This document shows positions 34,201 to 42,508 of a DNA stretch of 64,000 nt, piece by piece; position 1 is the stretch's first letter, and every line of letters starts with the position of its first letter. This DNA is from an uncultured Dysosmobacter sp. (GTDB lineage Bacteria > Bacillota > Clostridia > Oscillospirales > Oscillospiraceae). The notes beneath the pieces are model-generated. The model was not told the DNA's origin. It saw nothing but the letters and a program-made list of their open reading frames with translations, and did not search any database. The translations under genes were made by a program, and so were the position numbers. The DNA is taken from assembly GCA_934563745.1 (NCBI GenBank), contig CAKTHE010000006.1, forward strand, positions 33,269 to 97,268. Direction: 5' to 3'.

Positions 34201-34632
34201 TTAATACAGCGAAAACCCGCCGTCATAACGGCGGGCATCCCGCTCCAGCAGCCGGGACAGCGCCTGCGCCGGATCCGTCTGCTCCTCCGGGCGGACCGCA
34301 ATGCTCCAGCCCGCAGCCTGGACGTCCTGCCATTCCGCGATCATTCCGACACTCCCTCTTATCCTCCCGACCGTCTGCTCCTCTGCGGGATAGCCTCTGC
34401 CGGCGGCCTCGCTTTCTTCCGAAGCTGCAGTGTGCCGCATACTCCGGTCAGGAACTGCCTCCGGCCGCGCTTCCCGGTCCCGGCGGTCCCCGGAAGCCGC
34501 ACGCTCCGGCGCAGCCTGCCGGTCTGCCGCGGTGCCCTCTTCCCGTTCCGATTGCCCAGCAGCGCGCTCCCCGCGCAGCAATGCCCGGAAGCGTTCATCC
34601 TGGCGTGCCAAAATCGCGTCAATGTAATTCAC
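34201..34632 (-). CDS. Small charged protein at the tape-measure position
   Basis: A 143-aa protein with no recognised family. The first 30 residues are helical (MNYIDAILARQDERFRALLRG). Residues 30-90 are low-complexity and rich in Glu, Arg and Ala, probably disordered or coiled. The C-terminal 50 residues look folded (GMIAEWQDVQAAGWSIAV, then ALSRLLERDARRYDGGFSLY). By position it occupies the slot of the tape measure, which in contractile phages is usually many hundreds of residues with membrane-spanning helices, neither of which is seen. It overlaps its upstream neighbour by four bases. Confidence 0.6.
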   Translation of the reverse strand: MNYIDAILARQDERFRALLRGERAAGQSEREEGTAADRQAAPERAASGDRRDREARPEAVPDRSMRHTAASEESEAAGRGYPAEEQTVGRIRGSVGMIAEWQDVQAAGWSIAVRPEEQTDPAQALSRLLERDARRYDGGFSLY

Positions 34633-34952
34633 ATTCCCACTCCTTGCAGCGCTCGGAACCGGGCCTCATCAAAATGCGGATTGGTTCCGCCCTTCGGTTT
34701 CCCGCGCAGCGGCTCCGCGCTGAAAATCCGGTCCAGCAGCCGGTCCATTTCCGCCACGCTCAGTCTATCCAAAACGGCTTCCCCGTCTGGAAAGACAGCC
34801 TCCCCCTTCCAAAAGCAGCTCTCTGCCAGAACCTGCGCATTGCAGCGCAGTCCCGTTTCCTCCGCATCCCAGACGCCCGCACTCACCGTCCGACGGATGC
34901 GCAGCAGCCGTCCGGCCGTCGGCAGCCGAAGCTCATCGATAGGCTGCGTCAT
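34629..34952 (-). CDS. Small tail protein, possible tail assembly chaperone
   Basis: A 107-aa protein located directly after the tube gene, where XkdN/gpG-type tail assembly chaperones sit. It has ELRLPTAGRLLRIRR and LDRLSVAEMDRLLDRIFSAEPLRG, reminiscent of XkdN-like proteins. No slippery sequence linking it to the next gene was found; the two are joined by ATGA. It also overlaps the tube gene by four bases. Confidence 0.55.
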   Translation of the reverse strand: MTQPIDELRLPTAGRLLRIRRTVSAGVWDAEETGLRCNAQVLAESCFWKGEAVFPDGEAVLDRLSVAEMDRLLDRIFSAEPLRGKPKGGTNPHFDEARFRALQGVGM

Positions 34953-35338
34953 ACGGAGCTCTCAATGCGCCGGGCGGCCAGGACCGTGATCTTTTCCGCG
35001 ACCAGCGCATCCAGTTCCCCCTCCTCGCTGATCGTGCTCCACTCGCAGCCGCTGTAAATGATCTTGCGGTCCGGCTTGCAGATCACCAGAGAAAAATCGG
35101 AAAGCTCATAAAAATTGATTCCGTCGGAAATTGCCTCATCCGTCGCATACAGGCGCGTCAGTTCCAGCGTATACCTGCGCTGGCCGGAGATCGTGGCAAC
35201 CGGTTCGCTTTCTCCGAAAGCCTGTACCGCCTGACTCGTCTTGCTTGCTTTGGCCGTGTAACTCTGCACCACGGCGATCTTCTTCCCGTCCAGTTCCAGA
35301 TAAATATCCGCACTGGTTGGAAACCCGCTGACTTCCAT
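34949..35338 (-). CDS. Tail tube protein (XkdM-like)
   Basis: A 129-aa beta-rich protein opening MEVSGFPTSADIYLELDGKK and containing SYTAKASKTSQAVQAFGESEPVAT, ISGQRRYTLELTRLYAT and FSLVICKPDRKIIYSGCEW, consistent with the XkdM-type core tube protein. The start at 35338 follows AAAGGACG. It lies 70 bases downstream of the sheath gene, the usual sheath-tube order. Confidence 0.8.
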   Translation of the reverse strand: MEVSGFPTSADIYLELDGKKIAVVQSYTAKASKTSQAVQAFGESEPVATISGQRRYTLELTRLYATDEAISDGINFYELSDFSLVICKPDRKIIYSGCEWSTISEEGELDALVAEKITVLAARRIESSV

Positions 35339-35408
35339 TTCTTCGCGTCCTTTCTTCTTCAAATCAAAGCTCCGGCCCCGGCCGGCCATCCCGCCGGGGC
35401 CGGGCCGC

Positions 35409-36473
35409 TCAGACGGCGATGTGCGCCGTCATCCAAATCTGGTTCAGTCCGTGGGCCACCGTAAAGTGGAAGCTCACCAGGCACACGGTGGGATCGTCCT
35501 CGCTGGCCTCAGCCGTCACTTCCCCGTATCCGTCGATGATCTGTGCCGCCGCTTTCTTTTCCAGCTCCACGATCACCTGCGACCGAATGGCGCTGCGGGT
35601 CTGCGCCGTATTTTTCGTCCGGGTAAACTTACTGCGCAGCGCATTGCGCACCGCCGGGATCACATCGTCCACGATCAGCACCGTCGTCAGCTCGCGCCAT
35701 GTCGCGTCCGCCGTACCACCGGTGGTCGTACGGGTCGTGACGCCCCGCACCGGCATCACCCGTCCGGAAACCGATTCCAGCGGCACAACGCCGCCCCGCA
35801 CCAAAAGATCCACCTCACTGTCCGAATAGTTGCCTGCCAGTCCGCCCAGGCCCTTCAGCTCCACTCCGTTCAGCGGCACAGCCGGATCGCTCTGCACGGC
35901 GATTGCCCCCGCCACAGCGGCCGCCGCAAAAACAGCTGGCAGTTCGGTCCCGGACGTATCCAGCACATCCGGCCCTACCAGTACCACCCGCTCACTGTTC
36001 AGCTTGGCCGCGTGGCTCACCAGCTCCGCCGCCGTTTCTCCGCTGCCGCCCACCACGGCGATCCGTTCTCTGCGGCTCTCCGAGGCCGCCGCAGCGGAAT
36101 CCCGAAGCTTCTGCTGCACCGTCTCATCGGCGCTGTCACAAATCAGAATCTGTACACTTTCATCCTGGGACAAAACGGCAAACGCCGCGGCATAATCTGC
36201 CGCCGTGCCGCCGCCCACAGCCACCGCCTTTACAGTACCGCCCCCATTGGCAAACGCAAGCCGCAGCAGGGTGGACATTCCGGGGCTGCCGGACACGTCT
36301 TCCCCAAAAATCGATACGCCGGAGGCATATCCGGTCAGCGTCTCCTCCTTCAAGGCCGTTCCCCTCACGGCCCGGGCCGCCACGCCGATCACCTTGTTCG
36401 CCCTGCCTCCGGAAACAACCGAGGAGACATCATAGGAAGAATAGACTCCCGGACGCTCATGTGCTGTACTCAA
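35409..36473 (-). CDS. Contractile tail sheath protein (XkdK-like)
   Basis: A 354-aa sheath protein, shorter than PBSX XkdK (about 460 aa). It opens STAHERPGVYSSYDVSS, typical of sheath N-termini, and contains GVELKGLGGLAGNYSDSEVDLLVRGGVV. It ends with a domain including RTKNTAQTRSAIRSQVIVELEKK. The start is TTG at 36473, overlapping the stop of the preceding gene (TTGA). Reduced length may mean that an outer decoration domain is missing. This gene with baseplate J defines a contractile (myovirus-like) tail. Confidence 0.85.
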   Translation of the reverse strand: MSTAHERPGVYSSYDVSSVVSGGRANKVIGVAARAVRGTALKEETLTGYASGVSIFGEDVSGSPGMSTLLRLAFANGGGTVKAVAVGGGTAADYAAAFAVLSQDESVQILICDSADETVQQKLRDSAAAASESRRERIAVVGGSGETAAELVSHAAKLNSERVVLVGPDVLDTSGTELPAVFAAAAVAGAIAVQSDPAVPLNGVELKGLGGLAGNYSDSEVDLLVRGGVVPLESVSGRVMPVRGVTTRTTTGGTADATWRELTTVLIVDDVIPAVRNALRSKFTRTKNTAQTRSAIRSQVIVELEKKAAAQIIDGYGEVTAEASEDDPTVCLVSFHFTVAHGLNQIWMTAHIAV

Positions 36474-36958
36474 CCATCCATCACACCTTTCAAAGTAAAT
36501 TCCAGAAGCGCTTCGCTGGCCTCGTTCCGTTCCGCCGTGAAGAACGCGCGGCAGCTCAGCGTTCCGCGTCTGAGAAAAAGCCGGTTCTCCGGCTCCCAGC
36601 GGACAGCCTCCCATTTGAAGTTTCCGGGCCGCAAGCCGCTGGGCAGGGTATGCAGCAGCGCTTCCGCCGCCGTTTCTATCCCCTCCTCACAGGCATCCGC
36701 CCGGGGGCTGCGAATCTCGATCAGGATCTCCGCCTGAATCCTCCGTCCATAAAGCTCGGTAAATCGGCCGCTTTCATCGCAGCTCTGTCCCAGATAGCAG
36801 CCAAAACCGGCCCCCTGCTCCGCCGCCCCGGCTACCTGCACCGTCGCCTCCGTGCCGGTCACATACGGCGCCGTTCCGGAAAAAGCCGCGCCGGCAGATA
36901 GGCCGGCTTGCTTCAAAGCCGCAATTACGGCTGTTCGAATCTGAAGAAGGCCGTTCAT
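36470..36958 (-). CDS. Head-tail joining / tail terminator-like protein
   Basis: A 162-aa protein opening MNGLLQIRTAVIAALKQAGL, then GAAFSGTAPYVTGTEATVQVAG, with a C-terminal beta-rich region (KWEAVRWEPENRLFLRRGTL). Its position between the neck proteins and the sheath is that of a tail terminator/completion protein (XkdJ or gp17-like). It overlaps both neighbours by four bases. The function is inferred from position. Confidence 0.6.
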   Translation of the reverse strand: MNGLLQIRTAVIAALKQAGLSAGAAFSGTAPYVTGTEATVQVAGAAEQGAGFGCYLGQSCDESGRFTELYGRRIQAEILIEIRSPRADACEEGIETAAEALLHTLPSGLRPGNFKWEAVRWEPENRLFLRRGTLSCRAFFTAERNEASEALLEFTLKGVMDG

Positions 36959-37275
36959 TCCGCCGCCTCCCGTTCCGGCTCCAGAGCCGCCCACCAATGG
37001 GAAAATATCTTCCCGGCATAAATCGCCGCACTGGAGCGCACGGTAAAATGCCCCTCTGCCGCTTCCAGCCGGTCTCCCGCCGCCACCGGAGCAACCCCCA
37101 GATAGATCCATCTGCGGTCATCGGCAAAGCCCAGGCTGTTCACCTGATACGGCGCTTGTGCCTGGGAATCCAGCACCGGCTGGATAAAAGCCCGGATCTG
37201 CGCCGTCTCGCTTCCGGACCGCAGCGTAACCAACGCACCGTAATCCTCCAGGATCTTGGCAAAGCGTTCTTTCAT
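36955..37275 (-). CDS. Head-closure (neck) protein, XkdH-like
   Basis: A 106-aa protein opening MKERFAKILEDYGALVTLRSG, with IRAFIQPVLDSQAQAPYQVNSLG and RWIYLGVAPVAAGDRLEAAEGHFTVRSSA. These fit the small beta-barrel head-closure/minor head proteins of PBSX-like systems. It overlaps both neighbours by four bases. Confidence 0.65.
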   Translation of the reverse strand: MKERFAKILEDYGALVTLRSGSETAQIRAFIQPVLDSQAQAPYQVNSLGFADDRRWIYLGVAPVAAGDRLEAAEGHFTVRSSAAIYAGKIFSHWWAALEPEREAAE

Positions 37276-37625
37276 CCCGGCACCCCCCGGAAACAAAACC
37301 GGTCATCCCGGATATACGGCTCCATCAAGGCTTGGGCCTGGGCCTCCAGTACCGCCGACGCGCTGCTCCGCTCCGCCGCCCCGGCAATGTGAAAGGAGAC
37401 CTGTCCCGCCTGAAAAGAGGAAACGGCTTCCTGCCCTGCCCGGGCGGCCAGCAAACGGCCGGCCGCTCCCAGCGCCGCCGCGCAGGTCAGGGTCTCCTCA
37501 TAGGACCCTTCCGCAATGCCCGGACGCAGCCGGGCCATCCACTCCGCAGCCGCCGCTTTGCAAAGCTGCTCCAAAAGCGCCCGCTCCTCATCGTCTGCAC
37601 CGCAGATTGCCAGGGCCAGCGTCAA
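37272..37625 (-). CDS. gp6-like head-tail connector protein
   Basis: A 117-aa helical protein read from TTG at 37625. It contains DDEERALLEQLCKAAAAEWMARLRPGI, then TCAAALGAAGRLLA, as in gp6/gp15-type connectors. No ATG exists in this frame. The only well-placed ribosome site (GGGAG) is ten bases before an in-frame CTG at 37640, which would add five residues (MDEQI...), so the true start may be CTG. It lies just after the major capsid gene. Confidence 0.65.
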   Translation of the reverse strand: MTLALAICGADDEERALLEQLCKAAAAEWMARLRPGIAEGSYEETLTCAAALGAAGRLLAARAGQEAVSSFQAGQVSFHIAGAAERSSASAVLEAQAQALMEPYIRDDRFCFRGVPG

Positions 37626-37681
37626 AATCTGCTCATCCAGCTCGTCTCAACTCCCTTCTTCGCCGCATGGAAAGCCCCCGC

Positions 37682-38713
37682 TCAGATCGTAAGCACCTTC
37701 GATGCGTCACTGAACAGCTTTGCGAAACCGGAAATGCTGGTAATCGCCGCCCGCTCCAGCTGACGGTCGATCAGCTTGTCGTATTCCACGGTGATCTGGC
37801 TGCCGTTGATCATCTCCAGTGCATAGTTTTTGTCCAGACCGATCAGCTTGCCGGCCGGCACCGCACTGGTCCGCAGCAGCTTGGCGCCCAGCGGCGTGGT
37901 CAGTTTTCCGGTCCCCTGGAAGTTCAGGCCCGTCAGCGGATTCTGGAATTCGCTCAGCTTCAGCATGGCGATCATCACATCGTTGGACACCAGCATCGTA
38001 TTCATGGTATACGGGTCAAACTGGCTCCAAAAATCCAGCAGTGCCCCATAGCTCAGCGTGCCGGACGTGCCGGAAACCGGGCTGGTCCCAATGGCATAGG
38101 ACGCCGCCGCATTGTTGTTGCCGTCGCCGTTGAGGATCACATCCATGGCATCTTCCAGATGCATCCGCCCGATGGTCGCGCCGATCTGCCGCAGCGTCAC
38201 CGCAAACAGATCCAGCCGCTGAAAGCGGATGGCCTCGTAGGATGCCACCAGCAGACGGCCCCGCTTATGCAGGCGCACCAGATTCTCCTGAGTCCGGATG
38301 GACGTCGCCGGGATCCGGCTGCCCTCCTCCACCCGTTTAAGTTCCTTTTCGCTCTCCGTGGGAACCGACGCAATGGACCGGTAATCCATCCCGTCAAAAT
38401 TGGTCACCGTCGCCGTAATATCCGGCAGAATGCTGCCCTCTTCCAGACCCTGCCGCACCACTCTGGAGACATACTCCGGGAACAGCACCGCCGAATCGCT
38501 GGTGTGGAAAAACTTCTCCACCATATCGCTTCCGGCTCCGTTGACCCGGATGTCGAAGCGCTTGAGCTGACGCTGGAAGGCATCCATCCCCTCCACCGGA
38601 GTCCCGCGATAATTTTCGCTGGGATCCAGCTCCTCCAGCGTCTCCGTAAAGCTGCGGCCGCTGCGGCCGTACATTCCCTTCTCCAGCTTCAGATTTTCAA
38701 AATGATAAGCCAT
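37682..38713 (-). CDS. Major capsid protein
   Basis: A 343-aa HK97-fold-type major capsid protein, with no long cleaved delta domain obvious. Notable segments are SAVLFPEYVSRVVRQGLEEGS, GMDYRSIASVPTESEKELKRVEEGSRIP, KRGRLLVASYEAIRFQRLDLFAVTLRQIG and DAMDVILNGDGNNNAAASY. The start at 38713 is chosen because the open frame upstream (to 38860) runs through the decoration gene. It follows the decoration protein by 13 bases, the normal order. Confidence 0.88.
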   Translation of the reverse strand: MAYHFENLKLEKGMYGRSGRSFTETLEELDPSENYRGTPVEGMDAFQRQLKRFDIRVNGAGSDMVEKFFHTSDSAVLFPEYVSRVVRQGLEEGSILPDITATVTNFDGMDYRSIASVPTESEKELKRVEEGSRIPATSIRTQENLVRLHKRGRLLVASYEAIRFQRLDLFAVTLRQIGATIGRMHLEDAMDVILNGDGNNNAAASYAIGTSPVSGTSGTLSYGALLDFWSQFDPYTMNTMLVSNDVMIAMLKLSEFQNPLTGLNFQGTGKLTTPLGAKLLRTSAVPAGKLIGLDKNYALEMINGSQITVEYDKLIDRQLERAAITSISGFAKLFSDASKVLTI

Positions 38714-38726
38714 ATTTTCTGCCTCC

Positions 38727-39077
38727 TTACAGTCTGATGGTCGCCGTTTTTGCGACGGTGTCCACCGCCGCCACCCAATACGCGCTTCCGTTTTCTTCAT
38801 CCGCCTGCACGCCGCCCTTGCCGTCTGCGGACAGCTTGGTAAGTCCCGCACCGGGCGCACTGTCTCCGCTGTAGCTCACGTTCACCAGCCCGCCCAGCGT
38901 CACCGAGCAGGCATCCTGCGTGCGGCTCACAGCCGCCGCCACACCGCAGAAGGCGTCGCCGGCACTGCACGCGCCCACCTGCGCGCTGCCGCTGATTTTT
39001 ACGACCTCCCCCTCGCGGACGTCGCTGCACGCAAACGTTGCCGTCCAGGTCCCGATCTCCTCAAATGAAATCTTCAT
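38727..39077 (-). CDS. Capsid decoration (cement) protein
   Basis: A 116-aa small beta-rich protein (EGEVVKISGSAQVGACSAGD, then GLVNVSYSGDSAPGAGLTKLSAD and SAYWVAAVDTVAKTATIRL). It has the pattern of phage capsid cement proteins that trimerise on the capsid surface. GGAGGGG lies upstream of the ATG. It is located between the protease and the major capsid genes, as for lambda gpD-type proteins. Confidence 0.72.
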   Translation of the reverse strand: MKISFEEIGTWTATFACSDVREGEVVKISGSAQVGACSAGDAFCGVAAAVSRTQDACSVTLGGLVNVSYSGDSAPGAGLTKLSADGKGGVQADEENGSAYWVAAVDTVAKTATIRL

Positions 39078-39112
39078 GCACTGTACCCCTCCATAAATTT
39101 ATGTTCGTCCCC

Positions 39113-40003
39113 TCACACGAGGAAGACTGCTTCTTCATCGGGATCCCGGCCCGCCGCCCGATTCTGCAGCTGCGTCTGAACCGGAAAACGCGCAAGCGCC
39201 TTTTGCTCATATACGCGCCTGAGCTCCAAAAGCTCCGTCTCATCCAGCTTTCCGGCGATCCCCTCAAAAATCGTCCCGTCCAGTTCATCGTCGCCTACCA
39301 GGGCAAGGCGGACCACTTCCCGGCGCAAGGACGCCAGATACCGCCGGCCCAAAGCCGCTTCCTTGCGCAGCGTCGCTTCTTCATCCGCGCCTCCCCGGAT
39401 CGCATAATGCTTCATCACGCCTGCCTGCCGCTGTGCCGGCACGGCCACAAAGGACCATTCATACGCATCCATGGGCTCCCGCAACTCCGTATAGCAAAGC
39501 CGCTCCCCATAGCGCTGCCCCTTCACATGCTCGCAGCTTCCGCTTTCCGCTCCGCAGATCGAACAGATACTTCTGGCCACACTGCAGCCCACACTGACCT
39601 CTTTTTTGATGCCCGCCTCGATCTCCTCAATCAGATCCCGATTCTTTTCGCTGCGCAGCAGATATGCCCAGCCTTTGAGATAGCAGTACGGATCGCCCGC
39701 AGCGGTCTTGATGGCCGGCTCCCGGATCACTTCCGTGCGGTAAATGCGCGCCGTCTGGTCCCGTGCCGACCATTGGTGGTCAAAGATGCCGCTTTTCCCC
39801 ACGAACAGCTCACCCAGCGTGTGCAGCGCCTGCTCGTCAAAGCGCTCATAATCCCGGTCCACCTCGTTGTCGCAAAGCCGCACGCCGAAGGTGTATACCT
39901 GCTCCGCCGTCAAGTCCGTCTTGGCAAAGCGATTGATCTCCGCCAGTTCCTCCGCGCTGAGCGCACAGCCTTCCGTCAGCGCCTGTTCCTTGCAAATTTC
40001 CAT
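39113..40003 (-). CDS. Probable capsid maturation protease / scaffold (XkdF-like) with metal-binding cysteines
   Basis: A 296-aa protein. The region GKSGIFDHQWSARDQTARIY, then EIEAGIKKEVSVGCSV and AYEWSFVAVPAQRQAGV, resembles clostridial prohead proteases of the XkdF type with His/Ser catalysis. A CxxC-x6-C-x-H motif (CSICGAESGSCEH) is inserted mid-protein and looks like a small metal-binding finger. The C-terminal 80 residues are helical and could act as scaffold. It starts with its A shared with the portal stop (TGATG). Assignment as protease is from position and limited motif evidence. Confidence 0.65.
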   Translation of the reverse strand: MEICKEQALTEGCALSAEELAEINRFAKTDLTAEQVYTFGVRLCDNEVDRDYERFDEQALHTLGELFVGKSGIFDHQWSARDQTARIYRTEVIREPAIKTAAGDPYCYLKGWAYLLRSEKNRDLIEEIEAGIKKEVSVGCSVARSICSICGAESGSCEHVKGQRYGERLCYTELREPMDAYEWSFVAVPAQRQAGVMKHYAIRGGADEEATLRKEAALGRRYLASLRREVVRLALVGDDELDGTIFEGIAGKLDETELLELRRVYEQKALARFPVQTQLQNRAAGRDPDEEAVFLV

Positions 40004-41193
40004 CAGCCTTCTCCCTTTCCCTGTTGCTTCTGTTCCATCTGATCATTCTGAAGGCGCAGCGCCCGGGCCTGCTGGCGAAAGAGCTCCGCCCGGGCCTCCT
40101 CCACCTCGTCCTGCAGATTGATCTCATCCCAAACCACTTCCATTGGACAGCTGTAACCATGCATGCGCAGCCACAACCGGCAGATCCGTTCCACTACCGG
40201 TGTCAGGGACCGCCGCAGCGCTGTGATCTCCGTGGTCAGAAGATCCGCCTGCTGAGAGCTCATCCGCTCCGTGGACGACCAGTTCAGTCCCAGCATAAAC
40301 GGCGGGATCCCTGTCTTCGCCACCACCTGCTCCAGGATCTGCCGCACCGGGACCTCGCTGTCCAGGATCTGGTTGTCCGCTCCGATCGCCCGGATCTGCA
40401 CGTCGCCCACAGCCACAAAATCCCGGACACTCCCGCTGCGTCCGCTCTGCATGGCCGCCGACCACTCCTCCGCCAGCTGCTGGCTTCGCTCCTGGGCCAG
40501 CCCCCGGCCGTCTCCCTCCGGTTTGCAGGTCACAGCAAAGCGCACATTCCCGCAGCGCTCCCAGTTCACGCCGATGGTGTGATAAATTTTCATCAGAATG
40601 TCCGTTAAAAACGGCATCGAGCGCAGCAGGGACACTCCGTAGGGGCTGTCCGCTTCCGGGTTCAGCGGCGTAAATAAAATCAGCTCCTGATGCGGCAGCG
40701 GGTGGATAGTCCCTCCCGCATCCGGGCCGCAGATGGTAAAGTCCAGGGGATGCTCGCCCTCCCGGATCTCAATGTTTTCCACGCGTCCGCAAAGCAGCGC
40801 TGCCAGTTCCCGTCCGCCTGCCGCCGGGACGATCTCCCCCACGGCCCGGCCGCAGGTCAGCAAAGAGTCCAGATAGCAGTCCAGAAACGCGTTGATGCCA
40901 TACTGTCCCCGCCCTACCGGCACCGTGCGCAAAAATGTCTGCAGGGCGCGTTCCGCCCCTCGGTCTCCGCAGGCCGCCGTCACGCCTCCCGTCATGCGGA
41001 TCAGCTTATAAATCGCTGCATCCACCACCGGGATCCCCTCCCGGATCGCCCGGTACAGGCGGCTCTCGCCGCTTCGCAGCGGCACATAATCCCGCAGGAT
41101 CCCAAACGGATTCCGCTCTGCATCCCGCAGCTGAACCGGGTAGACTGCCCGGATCGGTTCCTCCTCGTTTTTTCTTCCCCATTTCATCATCAT
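40003..41193 (-). CDS. Phage portal protein
   Basis: A 396-aa protein forming the DNA entry/exit ring of the capsid. It contains DAAIYKLIRMTGGV, CYLDSLLTCGRAVGEIVPA and LEQVVAKTGIPPFMLGLNWSSTERMSSQQADLLTTEI, which is the conserved portal clip/stem region, with a Q/E-rich C-terminus. The ATG at 41193 has GGGAG six bases upstream. It is placed between the large terminase and the protease, as expected. Confidence 0.85.
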   Translation of the reverse strand: MMMKWGRKNEEEPIRAVYPVQLRDAERNPFGILRDYVPLRSGESRLYRAIREGIPVVDAAIYKLIRMTGGVTAACGDRGAERALQTFLRTVPVGRGQYGINAFLDCYLDSLLTCGRAVGEIVPAAGGRELAALLCGRVENIEIREGEHPLDFTICGPDAGGTIHPLPHQELILFTPLNPEADSPYGVSLLRSMPFLTDILMKIYHTIGVNWERCGNVRFAVTCKPEGDGRGLAQERSQQLAEEWSAAMQSGRSGSVRDFVAVGDVQIRAIGADNQILDSEVPVRQILEQVVAKTGIPPFMLGLNWSSTERMSSQQADLLTTEITALRRSLTPVVERICRLWLRMHGYSCPMEVVWDEINLQDEVEEARAELFRQQARALRLQNDQMEQKQQGKGEG

Positions 41194-41251
41194 ATCCGCT
41201 CCCTTTTCCTCTGCTCTTCCTTGCCGCGCCCCGGATCCGCTTCCGGTCCCT

Positions 41252-42508
41252 TCAGCTGCTGCGGCGTTCCACCCAGGTGGCCGCAAAGCCTCCTCTGCCT
41301 TCGCTCAGGCTCATGGCAAAGTAGCGCATCTCATCCATGGCATGGTCGTGTTCCTTTTTCGGTGCATCCCGTTCTCCCCGCAGATCCCAGCAGTAAAGCT
41401 CCATCTCCCGCAGGCAGTCCCGGCAGCTCTCGCAGATCACGATCGTCCCCCGCTTTAAAAGGTCCGCCGTCACCCGGATCCCATCCAGTACATCATTGTT
41501 CGCGCGCCGGACCCGGTATCCCCGCCTGCGCAGCACTTCAATAAAACTGGCCGCCGAAGGATCCACAATCACCAGCTCCGCCGTGCGGCCTGCCAAAAGC
41601 CGCTCCAGGGCCTCCGCGTATTCCGCGTCGGTCAGTTGGCGGCCCTGCTTCCGGGAATCGTAATAGTACTCGTCCACCCGGTACCAAACGCCGTTCTGCT
41701 CGCCCCATAACCCGAAAGACGTCGGATTAGCCGTCCCGTAGTCGACCGATACCCGCCACCGGGAAAACAGCCCCGCCGGTACGGGCCGGCAGTCCCGTTC
41801 CCGGTCAAAAAAGTCATAGATCAGCCCTTCCGCAGCGGTCCATTCTCCCAGCACAAAGCGACGGTAGAATACGCCGGAGTACGCACGGCCGTAGCGGGCC
41901 CGGATCCGCGGTGTCAGTGCGGGATTGTCCTCCATCGTAAAGTGCAGATAAAGTGCCCGCTTTTCATCCGCCTTCTGGATCCATTCCCGGTAAAACCAGT
42001 GCTGCGGCCCCGCCGGATTGCAGTTGAACCACAGCTTGCTCTCCGCCACGCTGCACCGGGCACAGGCCTGCTCCACAAAGCTCCGCGGCATCAGGGCAGC
42101 CTCATCCAGCAAAACGCCCGCGAAGGTAATGCCCTGGATCAGCGCCGCACTGGACTCATCCCGTCCACCGAAGAGGTAAAAGCGGTTTTCCCGCCCGCCT
42201 CTGCGCACGATCACCAGGTTTTCTGACCGTTTTTCCGTACAGGAAAAGCCCAGCCTCCGCAGAACCGGCAGCAGCTCCCCCAGCACATTGCGCCGCAGCG
42301 CAGAAATGGTCTTCCCGCAAAGGCCGAATTGCCTGCCGGAAAAGCGGCTCATGGCCCAAAGAATAAACGACAGGCCCATGCTCAGCGTTTTCCCGCTGCG
42401 GACCGCCCCATCGCAGATAATGGCGTCGTAGCGTTCATCGGCCCCGCACCACCAGGTCAGTACCTGCCGCTGCTTTGGGGAAAAGCGTTGGATCTTTTCC
42501 GTTCTCAC
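41252..42508 (-). CDS. terL: Terminase large subunit (PBSX family)
   Basis: A 418-aa DNA-packaging motor. The ATPase domain has Walker A GAVRSGKT (residues 34-41) and Walker B VLLDEA (132-137), with the coupling region LWFNCNPAGPQHWFYREW. The nuclease domain shows acidic residues in RVSVDYGTANP and VIVDPSAAS and near the C-terminus (HDHAMDEMRYFAMS). All key residues appear intact, so it is probably functional. Size and motifs match PBSX XtmB-type terminases, which use headful packaging. It overlaps the small terminase gene by four bases. Confidence 0.93.
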   Translation of the reverse strand: MRTEKIQRFSPKQRQVLTWWCGADERYDAIICDGAVRSGKTLSMGLSFILWAMSRFSGRQFGLCGKTISALRRNVLGELLPVLRRLGFSCTEKRSENLVIVRRGGRENRFYLFGGRDESSAALIQGITFAGVLLDEAALMPRSFVEQACARCSVAESKLWFNCNPAGPQHWFYREWIQKADEKRALYLHFTMEDNPALTPRIRARYGRAYSGVFYRRFVLGEWTAAEGLIYDFFDRERDCRPVPAGLFSRWRVSVDYGTANPTSFGLWGEQNGVWYRVDEYYYDSRKQGRQLTDAEYAEALERLLAGRTAELVIVDPSAASFIEVLRRRGYRVRRANNDVLDGIRVTADLLKRGTIVICESCRDCLREMELYCWDLRGERDAPKKEHDHAMDEMRYFAMSLSEGRGGFAATWVERRSS

